Source of the DNA: Pyrinomonadaceae bacterium
GTDB lineage: Bacteria; Acidobacteriota; Blastocatellia; Pyrinomonadales; Pyrinomonadaceae
Direction: 5' to 3'
DNA: 64,000 nt
Assembly: GCA_017983495.1 (NCBI GenBank)
Contig: JAGOBH010000003.1
Location: forward strand, 310,001-374,000
The notes beneath the pieces are model-generated. The model was not told where the DNA came from, made no database searches, and was given only the letters and a program-made list of their open reading frames with translations. The position numbers and the translations under genes were made by a program. The first letter of the stretch is position 1. Each line of letters opens with the position of its first letter. This document shows, piece by piece, positions 15,709 through 25,655 of this stretch.

Positions 15709-15731
15709 TCAGTTATGGGAAACAAGTCGCT

Positions 15732-16139
15732 TTAGTTGTTGGCTCTAGACGTTCCTTCCCTTACTCTCAGGCGCTTTTTCAATCCGGCATTTGGGATCGA
15801 CACCCCTGAATTGGCCAACACAATTGCGCTGAGGACGCGGTCGCTGCCGTCGCGTTCGAAAATGAGTTCGGGCTTTGCGTCGGCGGCAGTGCTGTTCGCC
15901 ATGGCGACAACCGTATTGAGACGTTTTCCGTCGGCGTCGATGAGCGTTACCGAGGCTCCACCTGCCGAGTTCTTAGAGATCCTTATATCGTAAGAACCCG
16001 AGTCGAAGGAACGGTCGCCGACGCTGAAATCATGCGGAATTTCGACGGTGATCGTGGTATCGGACTGTGCGAACGCCGATGTGACGGCAATGCCGATCGC
16101 AAGTGTAGCTAGGCTAATAAACTGGATAAATTTTCTCAT
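15732..16139 (-). CDS. Small exported beta-rich protein of unknown function
   Basis: This 135-aa protein has a clear signal peptide (FISLATLAIGIAVTSAFAQ). A short beta-rich domain follows with VEIPHDFSVGDRSFDSGSYDI, a phrase style seen in many small secreted proteins of Acidobacteriota. No catalytic residues or cysteines are evident in the mature part. A GGAGGT lies a few bases upstream of its ATG. It is divergent from kynureninase and convergent with mobA. The function is unknown. Confidence 0.75.
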   Translation of the reverse strand: MRKFIQFISLATLAIGIAVTSAFAQSDTTITVEIPHDFSVGDRSFDSGSYDIRISKNSAGGASVTLIDADGKRLNTVVAMANSTAADAKPELIFERDGSDRVLSAIVLANSGVSIPNAGLKKRLRVREGTSRANN

Positions 16140-16314
16140 TATGACCTCCGTGTGCTTATAGAATGTAAACAGAACGCCGAAACGTCCTCAGACATTAATG
16201 CGTAAACGGGTCGGGAATCGTATCACGCGTGTATAAAATTGCTCCCGACTGATAGAAAGAACGGCGGGGCTTTTCAATTTGTTCCGATTCAATTACATTC
16301 GACAAAGAAACAAT

Positions 16315-17595
16315 ATGAATGACATCGAGTTCCGATATTTAGCGACCCCTGAGTTTGCCGCAGAAATGGATGCGGCTGATCCGTTGAGACATTTCCGCGA
16401 GCGGTTTCATTTCCCGAAAGATGTCAGAGGTGATGACGTTGCATATTTCACTGGGAATTCGCTTGGGTTGCAGCCAAAGACGGTTCGGTCATATGTTGAG
16501 CAGGAACTGAAGGACTGGGAGACGCTGGGCGTCGAGGGCCATGTTCATGCCAAGCATCCGTGGATGCCGTATCACGAATTTCTGGCGGGACGGATGGCGA
16601 ATGTCATCGGTGCTAAACCAATCGAGACGGTCGTGATGAACGCACTGACAGTCAATCTGCATCTGCTGATGGTGTCGTTCTACCGGCCGTCGGGGACGCG
16701 TCGAAAGATCGTCATCGAAAAGGGCTCGTTTCCCTCGGACCATTACGCGGTAGCGGCACAGATACGCTTTCACGGACTCGACCCGGCGGAGTGCCTGATC
16801 GAGCTCGCACCGCGTGACGGCGAGGCGACGTTAAGGACGGCGGACATAGTTGAGGCCATCGGCCGCGACGGCGATTCTATCGCGTTGATACTGCTTGGCG
16901 GTGTGAATTATTACACAGGACAGGCCTTTGAAATGCGGGAAATTACCAAGGCCGGCCATGACGCCGGCGCGGTTGTTGGATTTGACCTTGCACATGCGGC
17001 GGGCAACCTTGAGCTTAAATTGCACGATTGGGATGTCGATTTCGCGGCTTGGTGCTCATACAAGTATTTGAACGCGGGTCCGGGTGCGGTCGGCGGCGCG
17101 TTCATACACGAACGGCACGCAGATTGCCCTGATATTCCTAGATTTGCGGGATGGTGGGGGCACGACAAGGCGACGAGATTCCTGATGGGGCCGGAGTTTA
17201 ACCCGATAGCGGGAGCCGAGGGTTGGCAGTTGTCGAATCCGCCGATCCTGCAGATGGCGTCGTTATTAGCGTCACTTGAGATCTTCGAAGAGGCCGGAAT
17301 GGCTGCACTTAGGAAAAAGTCAGAGCGGCTCACCGGATATCTGGAGTTCCTGCTCGACGAATTAGGCGACGAACGAATATCGGTGATCACGCCGCGTGAA
17401 CCCGGGGAACGCGGGTGCCAGCTTTCGATCCGTGTAAAAGAGTCGGACAAGTCGCTCTTTAATGCGATCACCCAAAATGGCGTAGTCGCTGATTGGCGGG
17501 AACCGGACGTGATAAGAGTCGCTCCGGTGCCGCTGTATAATTCGTTTGGCGATGTCTACCGGTTCGCAACTGTTTTGCGGTCGGTATTGGTTTAG
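16315..17595 (+). CDS. kynU: Kynureninase
   Basis: This PLP enzyme (426 aa) cleaves kynurenine or 3-hydroxykynurenine to (3-hydroxy)anthranilate and alanine. The PLP lysine is Lys250 in CSYKYLNAGPG; VGFDLAHAAGN carries the cofactor-binding Asp, and YFTGNSLGLQPK is the N-terminal signature. With the monooxygenase gene downstream and the 3-hydroxyanthranilate dioxygenase upstream, 3-hydroxykynurenine is the likely substrate. I chose the ATG at 16315; an upstream TTG frame adds 12 residues without support. The formate dehydrogenase gene begins 46 bp after its stop on the same strand. Confidence 0.96.
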   Translation: MNDIEFRYLATPEFAAEMDAADPLRHFRERFHFPKDVRGDDVAYFTGNSLGLQPKTVRSYVEQELKDWETLGVEGHVHAKHPWMPYHEFLAGRMANVIGAKPIETVVMNALTVNLHLLMVSFYRPSGTRRKIVIEKGSFPSDHYAVAAQIRFHGLDPAECLIELAPRDGEATLRTADIVEAIGRDGDSIALILLGGVNYYTGQAFEMREITKAGHDAGAVVGFDLAHAAGNLELKLHDWDVDFAAWCSYKYLNAGPGAVGGAFIHERHADCPDIPRFAGWWGHDKATRFLMGPEFNPIAGAEGWQLSNPPILQMASLLASLEIFEEAGMAALRKKSERLTGYLEFLLDELGDERISVITPREPGERGCQLSIRVKESDKSLFNAITQNGVVADWREPDVIRVAPVPLYNSFGDVYRFATVLRSVLV

Positions 17596-17641
17596 CGGAT
17601 ATCGCAACGGTTCAGATGTCCGCAGATTATTGAGGAAAATT

Positions 17642-20317
17642 ATGATCCGTGCACAGATCAACGGCATTGACGGCGAATTCGCCGAAGGCATCACAGTTTT
17701 GGCGGCAGCCAGAGAATTGGGGTTCAGTATTCCGACGCTCTGCAGCGACGACCGGCTCGACCCGGTCGGTGCTTGCAGAATGTGCCTGGTCGAGATCAAG
17801 GGCCGTGCCCGCGAGACGGTCTCATGTACCTTGGCACTCGAGGACGGAATGGTGGTCGACACCCACAGCGAGCCGGTCGAGGACGCCCGCAAGTGGAATT
17901 TGCGCATGCTCGCCGGTAACTATCCGGCCGATGCGTTCACCAAATATCCTGATAAACCTTTTCACAAACTCGCGACGGATTACGGCCTGACCGCAGACGA
18001 TTTTGACGGTGATCACTCGATCGCAGCTGACACATCGCACACCTATATCAACGTCGATATGTCGCGTTGCATCAACTGTTACGCCTGTGCCCGCATCTGT
18101 GCCGACGTGCAGGGCCAGTTCGTCTGGCATGTCGTCGGCCGCGGCGAGGAATCTCAGATATTGCCGGACTCGTTCGGAGCTTTTGGCGACAGCACATGCG
18201 TCTCGTGTGGAGCCTGCTCCGACGCGTGTCCGACCGGTGCGCTCGAGGATAAGACGGTCATCGAACGCGGTTTCCCGACGACGTGGACCAAAACGACCTG
18301 CCCGTACTGCGGCACCGGCTGCGAAATGAATGTCGGCGTCCGCGACGACCATGTCGTGCAGGTCAAACCGGTGATGGACGCTCCCGTCAATTACGGCCAT
18401 CTCTGCGTCAAAGGGCGTTATGCATACGATTTTGTCGATGCGAACGACCGCGTGACCGAACCGATGATCCGCGAGGATGACGGCTGGCTGGTCGTCTCGT
18501 GGGAAGAGGCAATTGCATTTGCCGCCCAGAAACTGAAGGCACTCGACAGTGAATTTGGCCGCGACAGCATCGCCGTGCTGGGCTCGGCACGCGCGACGAA
18601 CGAGGAAAACTATCTCGCACAGAAATTCACACGTGTCGTGCTCGGCACCAACAACGTCGATTGCTGTGCACGCGTCTGCCACACGCCGTCGGCAGCCGCG
18701 ATGAAGATCATGATCGGCACGGGTGCGATGACGAATTCGTTCGACGACATCGAAAAGGCGAAAACGATCATCCTCTGCGGTGCAAACCCAACCGAAAATC
18801 ACCCGATACCCGGTGCACGCATCAAGCAGGCGGTCATCAAGAACGGCACCAAGCTGATCGTCATCGATCCGCGAAAGACCGAGCTGACAAAATACGCGGA
18901 CGTCCACCTTCAGCTGCGGCCGGGAACGAACATCCTGATGTTCAACGCTCTCGCCTATACGATCATCGACGAAGGCCTGACAGACCCGGAATTTATCCGC
19001 ACACGCGTCACCGAGTACGACGAGTTTCGTGAGTTCGTCGCCGAATACTCGCCCGAGGCCGTCGCGGAAAGATGCGGCGTGGACGCGGCACTTATTCGCA
19101 AGGCGGCACGCATCTACGCCACCAACACGCCGTCGATGGCGATGCACGGGCTCGGCATGACCGAGCATCTGCAGGGAACCGAGGGCGTGATGTCGATCGT
19201 CAACCTCGCACTGCTGACCGGTAACATCGGCAAGCACGGTGCCGGCGTCAATCCGCTGCGAGGCCAAAATAACGTACAGGGCTCGGCACATATGGGCTGC
19301 GACCCGGGCATTCTGACGGGCTCGGTGACGATCGAAACGGGCCGCGAACTGTTTGAAAGCGTCTGGAAAAGGGACGTACCGACCAAGGCCGGCCTCAATC
19401 AACTGCAGATGATAGACGCCGCCCGCGACGGCAAGCTCAAAGCGCTCTGGACGATCGGCTACGACGTATTCCTGTCGAACGCCAATGCCCACGAGACGGC
19501 CAAGGCCTTTGCCAACATGGATCTCGTCATTATCCAGGATTTCTTCATGAACGAGACGGCCAAACGGTTCGGCCACGTATTTTTCCCGGCGACGACGTCG
19601 TTCGAAAAGGACGGCACGTTTATGAACGGCGAGCGGCGCGTCCAGCGTATCCGCGCGGCGGTCAGCCCACGCGGCAACGCCAAGTCGGACCTCGAGATCA
19701 TCTGCGATCTGGCTGCGGCGATGGGATTTGAAAAGGATTTTGCCTTCAAGACGGCCGAAGAGGTCTGGAACGAGGTTCGAGCCGTATGGCCTCCGGGATA
19801 CGGGATTACGTACGATCGGATCGAAAAGGCCGGCATCCAGTGGCCATGTCCGGACGTCGATCATCCGGGAACCGAGGTCCTGCATGGCGAATCGTTCTCG
19901 AACGGCGTCGCCGCGGCGTTGAAGCGCATAAAATACAGGCCGACGAAAGAGGTCGTGACGGGCGATTTTCCGTTCATGCTGACCACGGGCCGCGTGCTCG
20001 AGCAGTTTAACGCCGGCACGATGACGATGCGTACGCCGAACAAGAAGCTGCGGCCGACCGATCTGCTGCAGATGTCAAAGGCAGACTCGGCGAGGTTGTC
20101 GATCGCGAACGGCGAGAAGGTCAGGCTTCGGAGCAATTACGGCGAAGCCGTCTTGCCGGTCGAGATCACTAACAAGGTGAAAACGGGCGAGCTTTTCGCT
20201 TCATTTCACGATGCGTCGGTGTTCCTCAACTACGCGACCGGCCCGACCCGCGACCGCTTTACGCAAGCACCCGAATTTAAGGTCACGGCCGTGACGATCG
20301 AGAAACTGAACGCTTAA
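17642..20317 (+). CDS. fdhA: Molybdenum formate dehydrogenase, catalytic alpha subunit
   Basis: This 891-aa cytoplasmic bis-MGD formate dehydrogenase oxidises formate to CO2. An N-terminal [2Fe-2S] domain carries Cys34, 45, 48 and 62. Two [4Fe-4S] ferredoxin motifs follow (Cys143/146/149/153 and Cys186/189/192/196), then the molybdopterin-domain [4Fe-4S] motif at CPYCGTGC (from Cys220). The Mo ligand is Cys346 in CCARVCH, next to the conserved His347; no selenocysteine is used. A molybdopterin dinucleotide-binding domain closes the protein. No NuoE/NuoF-like diaphorase subunits lie nearby, so the electron acceptor is unknown. The ATG at 17642 follows TGAGGAAAA. Confidence 0.93.
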   Translation: MIRAQINGIDGEFAEGITVLAAARELGFSIPTLCSDDRLDPVGACRMCLVEIKGRARETVSCTLALEDGMVVDTHSEPVEDARKWNLRMLAGNYPADAFTKYPDKPFHKLATDYGLTADDFDGDHSIAADTSHTYINVDMSRCINCYACARICADVQGQFVWHVVGRGEESQILPDSFGAFGDSTCVSCGACSDACPTGALEDKTVIERGFPTTWTKTTCPYCGTGCEMNVGVRDDHVVQVKPVMDAPVNYGHLCVKGRYAYDFVDANDRVTEPMIREDDGWLVVSWEEAIAFAAQKLKALDSEFGRDSIAVLGSARATNEENYLAQKFTRVVLGTNNVDCCARVCHTPSAAAMKIMIGTGAMTNSFDDIEKAKTIILCGANPTENHPIPGARIKQAVIKNGTKLIVIDPRKTELTKYADVHLQLRPGTNILMFNALAYTIIDEGLTDPEFIRTRVTEYDEFREFVAEYSPEAVAERCGVDAALIRKAARIYATNTPSMAMHGLGMTEHLQGTEGVMSIVNLALLTGNIGKHGAGVNPLRGQNNVQGSAHMGCDPGILTGSVTIETGRELFESVWKRDVPTKAGLNQLQMIDAARDGKLKALWTIGYDVFLSNANAHETAKAFANMDLVIIQDFFMNETAKRFGHVFFPATTSFEKDGTFMNGERRVQRIRAAVSPRGNAKSDLEIICDLAAAMGFEKDFAFKTAEEVWNEVRAVWPPGYGITYDRIEKAGIQWPCPDVDHPGTEVLHGESFSNGVAAALKRIKYRPTKEVVTGDFPFMLTTGRVLEQFNAGTMTMRTPNKKLRPTDLLQMSKADSARLSIANGEKVRLRSNYGEAVLPVEITNKVKTGELFASFHDASVFLNYATGPTRDRFTQAPEFKVTAVTIEKLNA

Positions 20318-20475
20318 ATCATAGGTAATTGATTTCGACGGTTCAGGGGTCGCCTTAAACATTGCATATTACGTGTTTCATGCGAATGTTATTTAACTGA
20401 TTGATCTCGGCTTTTTTCGTTATGTGGTATACATTATTGCGGTCTTGAGGATGAGTACCTTCTCCGACGATTTCA

Positions 20476-21309
20476 ATGAATCACGAGGAACACATAAAGA
20501 TATGGCCAATACGGTCGAAGATTGATTGGGGCGAAGAAGTAGGCGATCTAAGGTCAGCAGACGTAAGAAGAAAAAGCATACTATTGACTACTAAACCTAT
20601 TGGGGTCAGGGAGATTGGACGGTTTCTAGAACTTCAAAACCTTTGTTGCTTCGATATAGATGAAAAGACTCTTAATTACATTGGTGGATGTTCTAACCTA
20701 AGTCATTTGTATATCGACGGATCCAAAACGCGATCTATCGAGCCGTTAAGCGGACTTAGGAAGCTTGAATATCTTGGTCTGGAGCGGTTTTCAAGAATCG
20801 AGAATCTTGATTTTCTGAAAGGGCATTTACGACTAAAAGGTCTTGGTATTACAAATTTCAAGAACGTTCACGATATTTCCCCATTGTGTCGGTTGTCAAA
20901 CCTTGAGCAGCTCGCAGTCGCAGGCGGAATATGGACTCGGATGACAGTTAGCTCTTTGAAGCCTCTTGGTGAACTGGAAGGTCTAAAATACTTGCATTTG
21001 ACTAACCTGAAAGTCGAAGACCGTTCTTTGGCACCGTTGGCAAATCTCAGGCATCTTCGAACGTTGGAGATTGCAAATTTTTTTCCAATGGAAGAATTTG
21101 CTAAATTATCAGGAATACTCGGCAATGTTGAATGTGTCTGGTTTAGTCCGTCGATTCGATTACCGTTAGGCGTTTGTCGCAAATGTAAACAAGAAACGAT
21201 GGTTATGTTGACCGGTAAAGGTACACGGAGTCTATGTCAAGTCTGCGACTATGACCGTTTACAAAAACACAACGATCAGTTCTACAAATTCGCCTCTGAA
21301 TCATTTTGA
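20476..21309 (+). CDS. Leucine-rich-repeat protein with C-terminal zinc ribbon
   Basis: This 277-aa protein has no signal peptide. Residues ~60-225 form about seven leucine-rich repeats (LSHLYIDGS, LEYLGLERF, LKGLGITNF, LEQLAVAGG, LKYLHLTNL, LRTLEIANF), a protein-binding scaffold. The last ~50 residues contain CRKCKQE and CQVCDYD, spaced as a treble-clef or zinc-ribbon metal site. Codon choice is noticeably more A+T-rich (ATA, AGA, TTG common) than in the flanking genes, which suggests later acquisition. It separates the formate dehydrogenase and kynurenine monooxygenase genes. The function is unknown. Confidence 0.8.
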   Translation: MNHEEHIKIWPIRSKIDWGEEVGDLRSADVRRKSILLTTKPIGVREIGRFLELQNLCCFDIDEKTLNYIGGCSNLSHLYIDGSKTRSIEPLSGLRKLEYLGLERFSRIENLDFLKGHLRLKGLGITNFKNVHDISPLCRLSNLEQLAVAGGIWTRMTVSSLKPLGELEGLKYLHLTNLKVEDRSLAPLANLRHLRTLEIANFFPMEEFAKLSGILGNVECVWFSPSIRLPLGVCRKCKQETMVMLTGKGTRSLCQVCDYDRLQKHNDQFYKFASESF

Positions 21310-21318
21310 TCGGTTATT

Positions 21319-22641
21319 ATGTCTAGAGTCATTATTATCGGTGCAGGGCTCGCGGGTTCGCTGCTGTCGATCTATCTTGCAAAACGCGGCATCGCGGTCG
21401 ACGTGTACGAGGCACGCGGCGACATGCGGCTTGAGACCGTGGCGGCGGGCCGCTCGATCAATCTCGCTCTGTCTGACCGCGGCATCGCGGCACTCGGCGA
21501 GGTCGGGATGGACGAGTATATGCTGGCCGAGGCCGTTCCGATGTTCGGGCGGATGATCCACTCGGTCGCGGGCGAGACAAAGCTGATGCCGTATTCGGGC
21601 CGGCAGGGCGAGTACATCAACTCGGTCTCGCGTTCGGGCCTCAACATCGCACTGATGAACGAGGCGGACAAGTACCCGAACGTCACATTCCATTTCAATG
21701 AGCGGTGCACCGATCTTGACTGCAAGACCGGTGTTGCGGCCTTCTCAAGCGGCAATAGCATCGCGGCGGACACTGTCATCGCGACGGACGGAGCCGGTTC
21801 GGCGGTGCGTCACGCGATGATGAACGGCGGCGTCGAGCGGTTCGATTTTTCGCAAAAGTGGCTCGAGCACGGCTACAAAGAGCTGCACATTCCGCCCGGC
21901 GCCGGCGGTGAGTTTCAGATGGAGAGAAACGCTCTTCACATCTGGCCGCGGCATAAGTTCATGATGATCGCCCTACCGAATTTCGACGGCAGCTTTACGT
22001 GCACTTTGTTTTTTGCACATAAGGGCGACAACAGCTTTGACGAGATCAGCCGCGGATCGGCGATGGATTTCTTTGAAGCAAATTTCCCGGACGCGATACG
22101 GTTGATGCCGACGCTCGTTGAGGACTACCTGCGCAATCCGGTCGGCAATCTCGGCACGGTCAAGTGCTTCCCGTGGAACGCCGGCGGACGAGCTCTTCTG
22201 CTCGGCGACTCGGCTCACGCTGTAGTGCCGTTCTATGGGCAGGGAATGAACTGTTCGTTCGAGGACGTGCGAGTGCTCGACACTCTTATTGAAAAGCACG
22301 GAGCCGACTGGGAATCTGTCTACCGCGAGTACGGCCAACTGCGAAAGGCGAACACCGACGCGATCGCAGACATGGCAGAGGAAAATTTCTACGAGATGCG
22401 CGACGCGACGGCTGACCCGGTCTTTCTGAGAAAGCGGGAACTCGAAACCAAGCTCGAGCAGACATTTCCCGACTATTTTTCGAAATACTCGATGGTCACA
22501 TTTCGCGAAGATCTGCCGTATTCGGTCGCCAAGTCAAAGGGCAACGCCCAGGACCGTTTGCTGATGAGCATCTGTGCGTCCACCGAAAATGTGTCGCAGA
22601 TCGACATGGCCGCCGTCATTGAGCGGCTCAGAAAAATCTAG
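21319..22641 (+). CDS. kmo: Kynurenine 3-monooxygenase
   Basis: This FAD-dependent aromatic hydroxylase (440 aa) converts L-kynurenine to 3-hydroxykynurenine with NADPH and O2. The FAD-binding GAGLAGSLLSIYLAKRG is at the N-terminus, ATDGAGSAVR is the DG motif, and LLGDSAHAVVPFYGQGMN binds the FAD ribityl. The block HGYKELHIPP with NALHIWPRH is specific to KMO. The C-terminal helix region (YSMVTF) matches bacterial enzymes. It begins 9 bp after the LRR gene. The next gene starts 3 bp after its stop, so it is probably co-transcribed with the secreted protein and the formamidase-like gene. Confidence 0.96.
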   Translation: MSRVIIIGAGLAGSLLSIYLAKRGIAVDVYEARGDMRLETVAAGRSINLALSDRGIAALGEVGMDEYMLAEAVPMFGRMIHSVAGETKLMPYSGRQGEYINSVSRSGLNIALMNEADKYPNVTFHFNERCTDLDCKTGVAAFSSGNSIAADTVIATDGAGSAVRHAMMNGGVERFDFSQKWLEHGYKELHIPPGAGGEFQMERNALHIWPRHKFMMIALPNFDGSFTCTLFFAHKGDNSFDEISRGSAMDFFEANFPDAIRLMPTLVEDYLRNPVGNLGTVKCFPWNAGGRALLLGDSAHAVVPFYGQGMNCSFEDVRVLDTLIEKHGADWESVYREYGQLRKANTDAIADMAEENFYEMRDATADPVFLRKRELETKLEQTFPDYFSKYSMVTFREDLPYSVAKSKGNAQDRLLMSICASTENVSQIDMAAVIERLRKI

Positions 22642-22644
22642 ATC

Positions 22645-25600
22645 ATGAAAAGATCCTCATCCGTCGCCATCGCTTTCCTTTTGCTTGCTACATTTGTCGT
22701 TCAGACGTTCGCACAGGTCGCTATGCCGCCGTTCACCGTGGCGTCGACGCCGTGGAATGCCGATGAACTTGGCAATATCCGTGCGGTCGTTCGAGTCGCG
22801 GACGCCTCGCGTCCGGCGTTTGCGAGGATCGAATGGCGTCGGCGTGACCAGAATCCGGCTGACAAAAGTGTAATCGTGACTGCGGCCGACGGTACGAAGG
22901 TGGGCAACATCACGCGGCGTGAGATAAACCGTGAGTTTGGCGAGGTCGTGTTCGAGCCGGTCAATGGCGTGGGCCAATACTATGTCTATTTCCTGCCGTA
23001 CAAAAAATCCGGCAGTGCCAATTATCCCAAGGATTTTTACCCCGGATTTGAGGAAAAAGCCGAACCGAAATGGCTTGAAAGTTCGCGTCAGGTCACGGCA
23101 CCGAACGCGGAGACGGTCGAGATACAGGCGATCGATGCGTTCAACTCGTTTTTCCCGATGGAGGTCATTGCGACGCGTGCGGACACCGAAAAGCTGATCG
23201 CCGCGAATTCGGGAATGGGCTTTTTGGTGTTGCCTGAGGACCGTATGTTCGCCATCAGGATGACGGCCGATCTGCCACAGCGTTGGGTCGAACGCGGGCT
23301 GCAGAACAGCTTTTCCGGCATGGCCCGAAAGGGCGAGTTTTACGCTTTCCAGCTCGGCGTTTTCGCTCTCAAGGACCTCAAAAATGTCCGCGTGAAGTTC
23401 ACCGATCTCAGGTCTGCGAGCGGTGCGACGATCGCGGCCGCTGATATGACGTGTATCAACACGGACGGCGTCGATTACCGCGGCGAGAAGTTTGAAAAAA
23501 CGGTCGATGTCGCGTCCCGCAAGGTCCAGCCGCTTTGGTGCGGAGCGGACGTTGCAGGCAACGTCGCAGCCGGCGACTACAAAGGTACGGCGACCGTGAC
23601 TGCGACCGGCGAGGCTCCCCAGACGATCGCATTGAACCTGAAGGTCGCCAGCGAAACTGCACCAAACAGCGGATTTGACGAGCCCGAAAAAATGACACGG
23701 CTCAAGTGGCTCAATTCCACCCTGGCACAAGAGAACACCGTCATTCCGCCGTATACGCCGATCAAGGTCAAGGGTAATATCATCTACATTCTCGGCCGCA
23801 GCATGAGTCTGAGCAACGACGGTCTGCCGGGCTCGATCGCGACAAGCTTCAGCCCCGAAATGACTTCGATGAGCGGCTATACGCAGGTGCTGGCTCGTCC
23901 AATCTCACTGTCGGTTGTCGACGCGGATGGGAGTGAATTGGGCGCCGTGCCTAAGAGTCTGTCGTTCACGGAAAAAGCGCCCGGAACGATAAAGTGGCAC
24001 GCGTCGACTAAGTTTGGAAAGGTCGAAATGGATGTCGAAGGTTCGATGGAGTTTGACGGATCTGTTGCCTACACGGTCAAAATAACCGCGACCGAAGACA
24101 CGAGCCTGTCCGACATCAGCCTTTATATTCCATACGCAAAGGACGCCGCAAAATACATGATGGGGCTCGGCGAAAAGGGGCGTGCAACCCCGGACTTTCT
24201 GCGTTGGAAATGGGACGTCGCGACAAAGAATCAGGACGGTGCCTGGCTTGGCGGCGTCAACGCCGGGATGCAGTTCTCGCTGCGTGACGAGAAATATGTC
24301 AGGCCGCTGAACACGAATTTCTATCTGCAAAAACCGCTGCTGCTGCCAACATCGTGGGGCAACGGCGGAAAGGGCGGCATTGATATTAAGTCTCAGCCGA
24401 GTGCTGAAACGGTTACGGTCAGGAACTACAGCGGCCCGCGGACGATGAAAAAAGGCGAATCGCTCTATTACAATTTCACGCTGCTGATCACACCGTTTCA
24501 CACAATAGATACCGACTGGCAGTGGGCGAACCGTTTTTATCACAAATACACGCCCGTCGACGATATCAAAAAGACAGGTGCGACGGTCGTAAATATTCAC
24601 CACGCCAACGCGATAAACCCCTATATCAATTACCCTTTCATCGCTCACAAGGAGATGAAGGCGTACATTGACGAGGCACATAAAAAGGGCTTAAAGGTAA
24701 AGATCTACAACACTGTCCGCGAGCTGTCGAACCGTGCGTACGAACTGCCCGCACTCCGGAGCCTCGGCCACGAGATCTTTTCGGGCGGTAAGGGCGGCGG
24801 CTTCCCGTGGCTGCAGGAACACGTTGGTGACGACTATATCGCGGCCTGGTTCGTGCCTGAGCTGAAGGACGCGGCGATCGTCAACAGCGGTGTCAGCCGT
24901 TGGCATAACTACTACGTCGAGGGCATGAACTGGCTGACGCAGAACGTCGGTATCGACGGCATCTATCTCGACGACGTCGCCTTTGACCGTGTGACGATGA
25001 AACGCGTCAAACGTGTGCTGACCGCGGGCGGCCATCCGGGCATCGTCGATCTGCACTCGGCAAATCAGTTCAACAAGAACGACGGATTTAACAACTCGGC
25101 GATGCTCTACATGGAGCATTTCCCGTACCTCAACCGGCTTTGGTTCGGCGAGTATTTCGATTACGAGAACAACTCGCCGGATTTCTACATGACCGAAGTT
25201 TCCGGCATTCCGTTCGGACTGATGGGCGAAATGCTCGAAAAAGGCGGCAACCCGTGGCGGGGCATGATCTACGGCATGACCAACCGCATGCCCTGGTCGG
25301 ACAACGCCGATCCGCGGCCCATATGGAAGGTCTGGGACGATTTTGGCATGCAGGGAACCGAGATGTACGGCTATTGGTCGCCAAATTGCCCGGTAAAGAC
25401 CAACAACCCAAAGGTGCTCGCGACCGTTTACCAAAAGAAGAGATCCGCACTTGTCTCGATCGCCAGCTGGGCCGAGAGCGACACGGATGTGCAGTTGCAG
25501 ATCAACTGGACCGCACTCGGCATCGACCCGGCAAAGGCGACGATCACCGCTCCTGAGGTCGCCGGGTTTCAGGCTGGAGCGACATTTGGGACAGGTGACA

Positions 25601-25647
25601 AGATCGCCGTGGCCAAGAACAAGGGCCTGCTGCTTGTGATAAAGTGA
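22645..25647 (+). CDS. Secreted glycoside-hydrolase-like protein (possibly DUF6067 type)
   Basis: This 1000-aa protein has a signal peptide (VAIAFLLLATFVVQTFAQ), about 550 residues of beta-sandwich sequence and a predicted TIM-barrel-like region (~620-930). The barrel segment contains TVVNIHHANAINPYINYPF, YIDEAHKKGLKVKIYN, GIDGIYLDDVAFDR and HPGIVDLHSANQF, resembling acid/base-containing strands of glycosidases. It looks like the DUF6067/GH123-like proteins, recalled without a search. It lies 3 bp after kmo and overlaps the formamidase-like gene, so it appears embedded in the operon. A link to tryptophan breakdown is not obvious. Confidence 0.7.
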   Translation: MKRSSSVAIAFLLLATFVVQTFAQVAMPPFTVASTPWNADELGNIRAVVRVADASRPAFARIEWRRRDQNPADKSVIVTAADGTKVGNITRREINREFGEVVFEPVNGVGQYYVYFLPYKKSGSANYPKDFYPGFEEKAEPKWLESSRQVTAPNAETVEIQAIDAFNSFFPMEVIATRADTEKLIAANSGMGFLVLPEDRMFAIRMTADLPQRWVERGLQNSFSGMARKGEFYAFQLGVFALKDLKNVRVKFTDLRSASGATIAAADMTCINTDGVDYRGEKFEKTVDVASRKVQPLWCGADVAGNVAAGDYKGTATVTATGEAPQTIALNLKVASETAPNSGFDEPEKMTRLKWLNSTLAQENTVIPPYTPIKVKGNIIYILGRSMSLSNDGLPGSIATSFSPEMTSMSGYTQVLARPISLSVVDADGSELGAVPKSLSFTEKAPGTIKWHASTKFGKVEMDVEGSMEFDGSVAYTVKITATEDTSLSDISLYIPYAKDAAKYMMGLGEKGRATPDFLRWKWDVATKNQDGAWLGGVNAGMQFSLRDEKYVRPLNTNFYLQKPLLLPTSWGNGGKGGIDIKSQPSAETVTVRNYSGPRTMKKGESLYYNFTLLITPFHTIDTDWQWANRFYHKYTPVDDIKKTGATVVNIHHANAINPYINYPFIAHKEMKAYIDEAHKKGLKVKIYNTVRELSNRAYELPALRSLGHEIFSGGKGGGFPWLQEHVGDDYIAAWFVPELKDAAIVNSGVSRWHNYYVEGMNWLTQNVGIDGIYLDDVAFDRVTMKRVKRVLTAGGHPGIVDLHSANQFNKNDGFNNSAMLYMEHFPYLNRLWFGEYFDYENNSPDFYMTEVSGIPFGLMGEMLEKGGNPWRGMIYGMTNRMPWSDNADPRPIWKVWDDFGMQGTEMYGYWSPNCPVKTNNPKVLATVYQKKRSALVSIASWAESDTDVQLQINWTALGIDPAKATITAPEVAGFQAGATFGTGDKIAVAKNKGLLLVIK

Positions 25648-25655
25648 CGACGATT

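Noticed and set aside
18659..18682. Selenocysteine at the formate dehydrogenase active site
   Set aside because: The active-site codon is a cysteine (TGC, Cys346); there is no in-frame TGA and no need for a SECIS element.
17822..19885. Long open frame (687 codons) antisense to the formate dehydrogenase gene
   Set aside because: Shadow frame of a well-supported enzyme; its sequence has repetitive His/Arg/Asp-rich composition and no recognisable motif.
22657..23730. Open frame on the minus strand across the glycosidase-like gene
   Set aside because: No start context or family match, and the plus strand has a signal peptide and coherent domains throughout.
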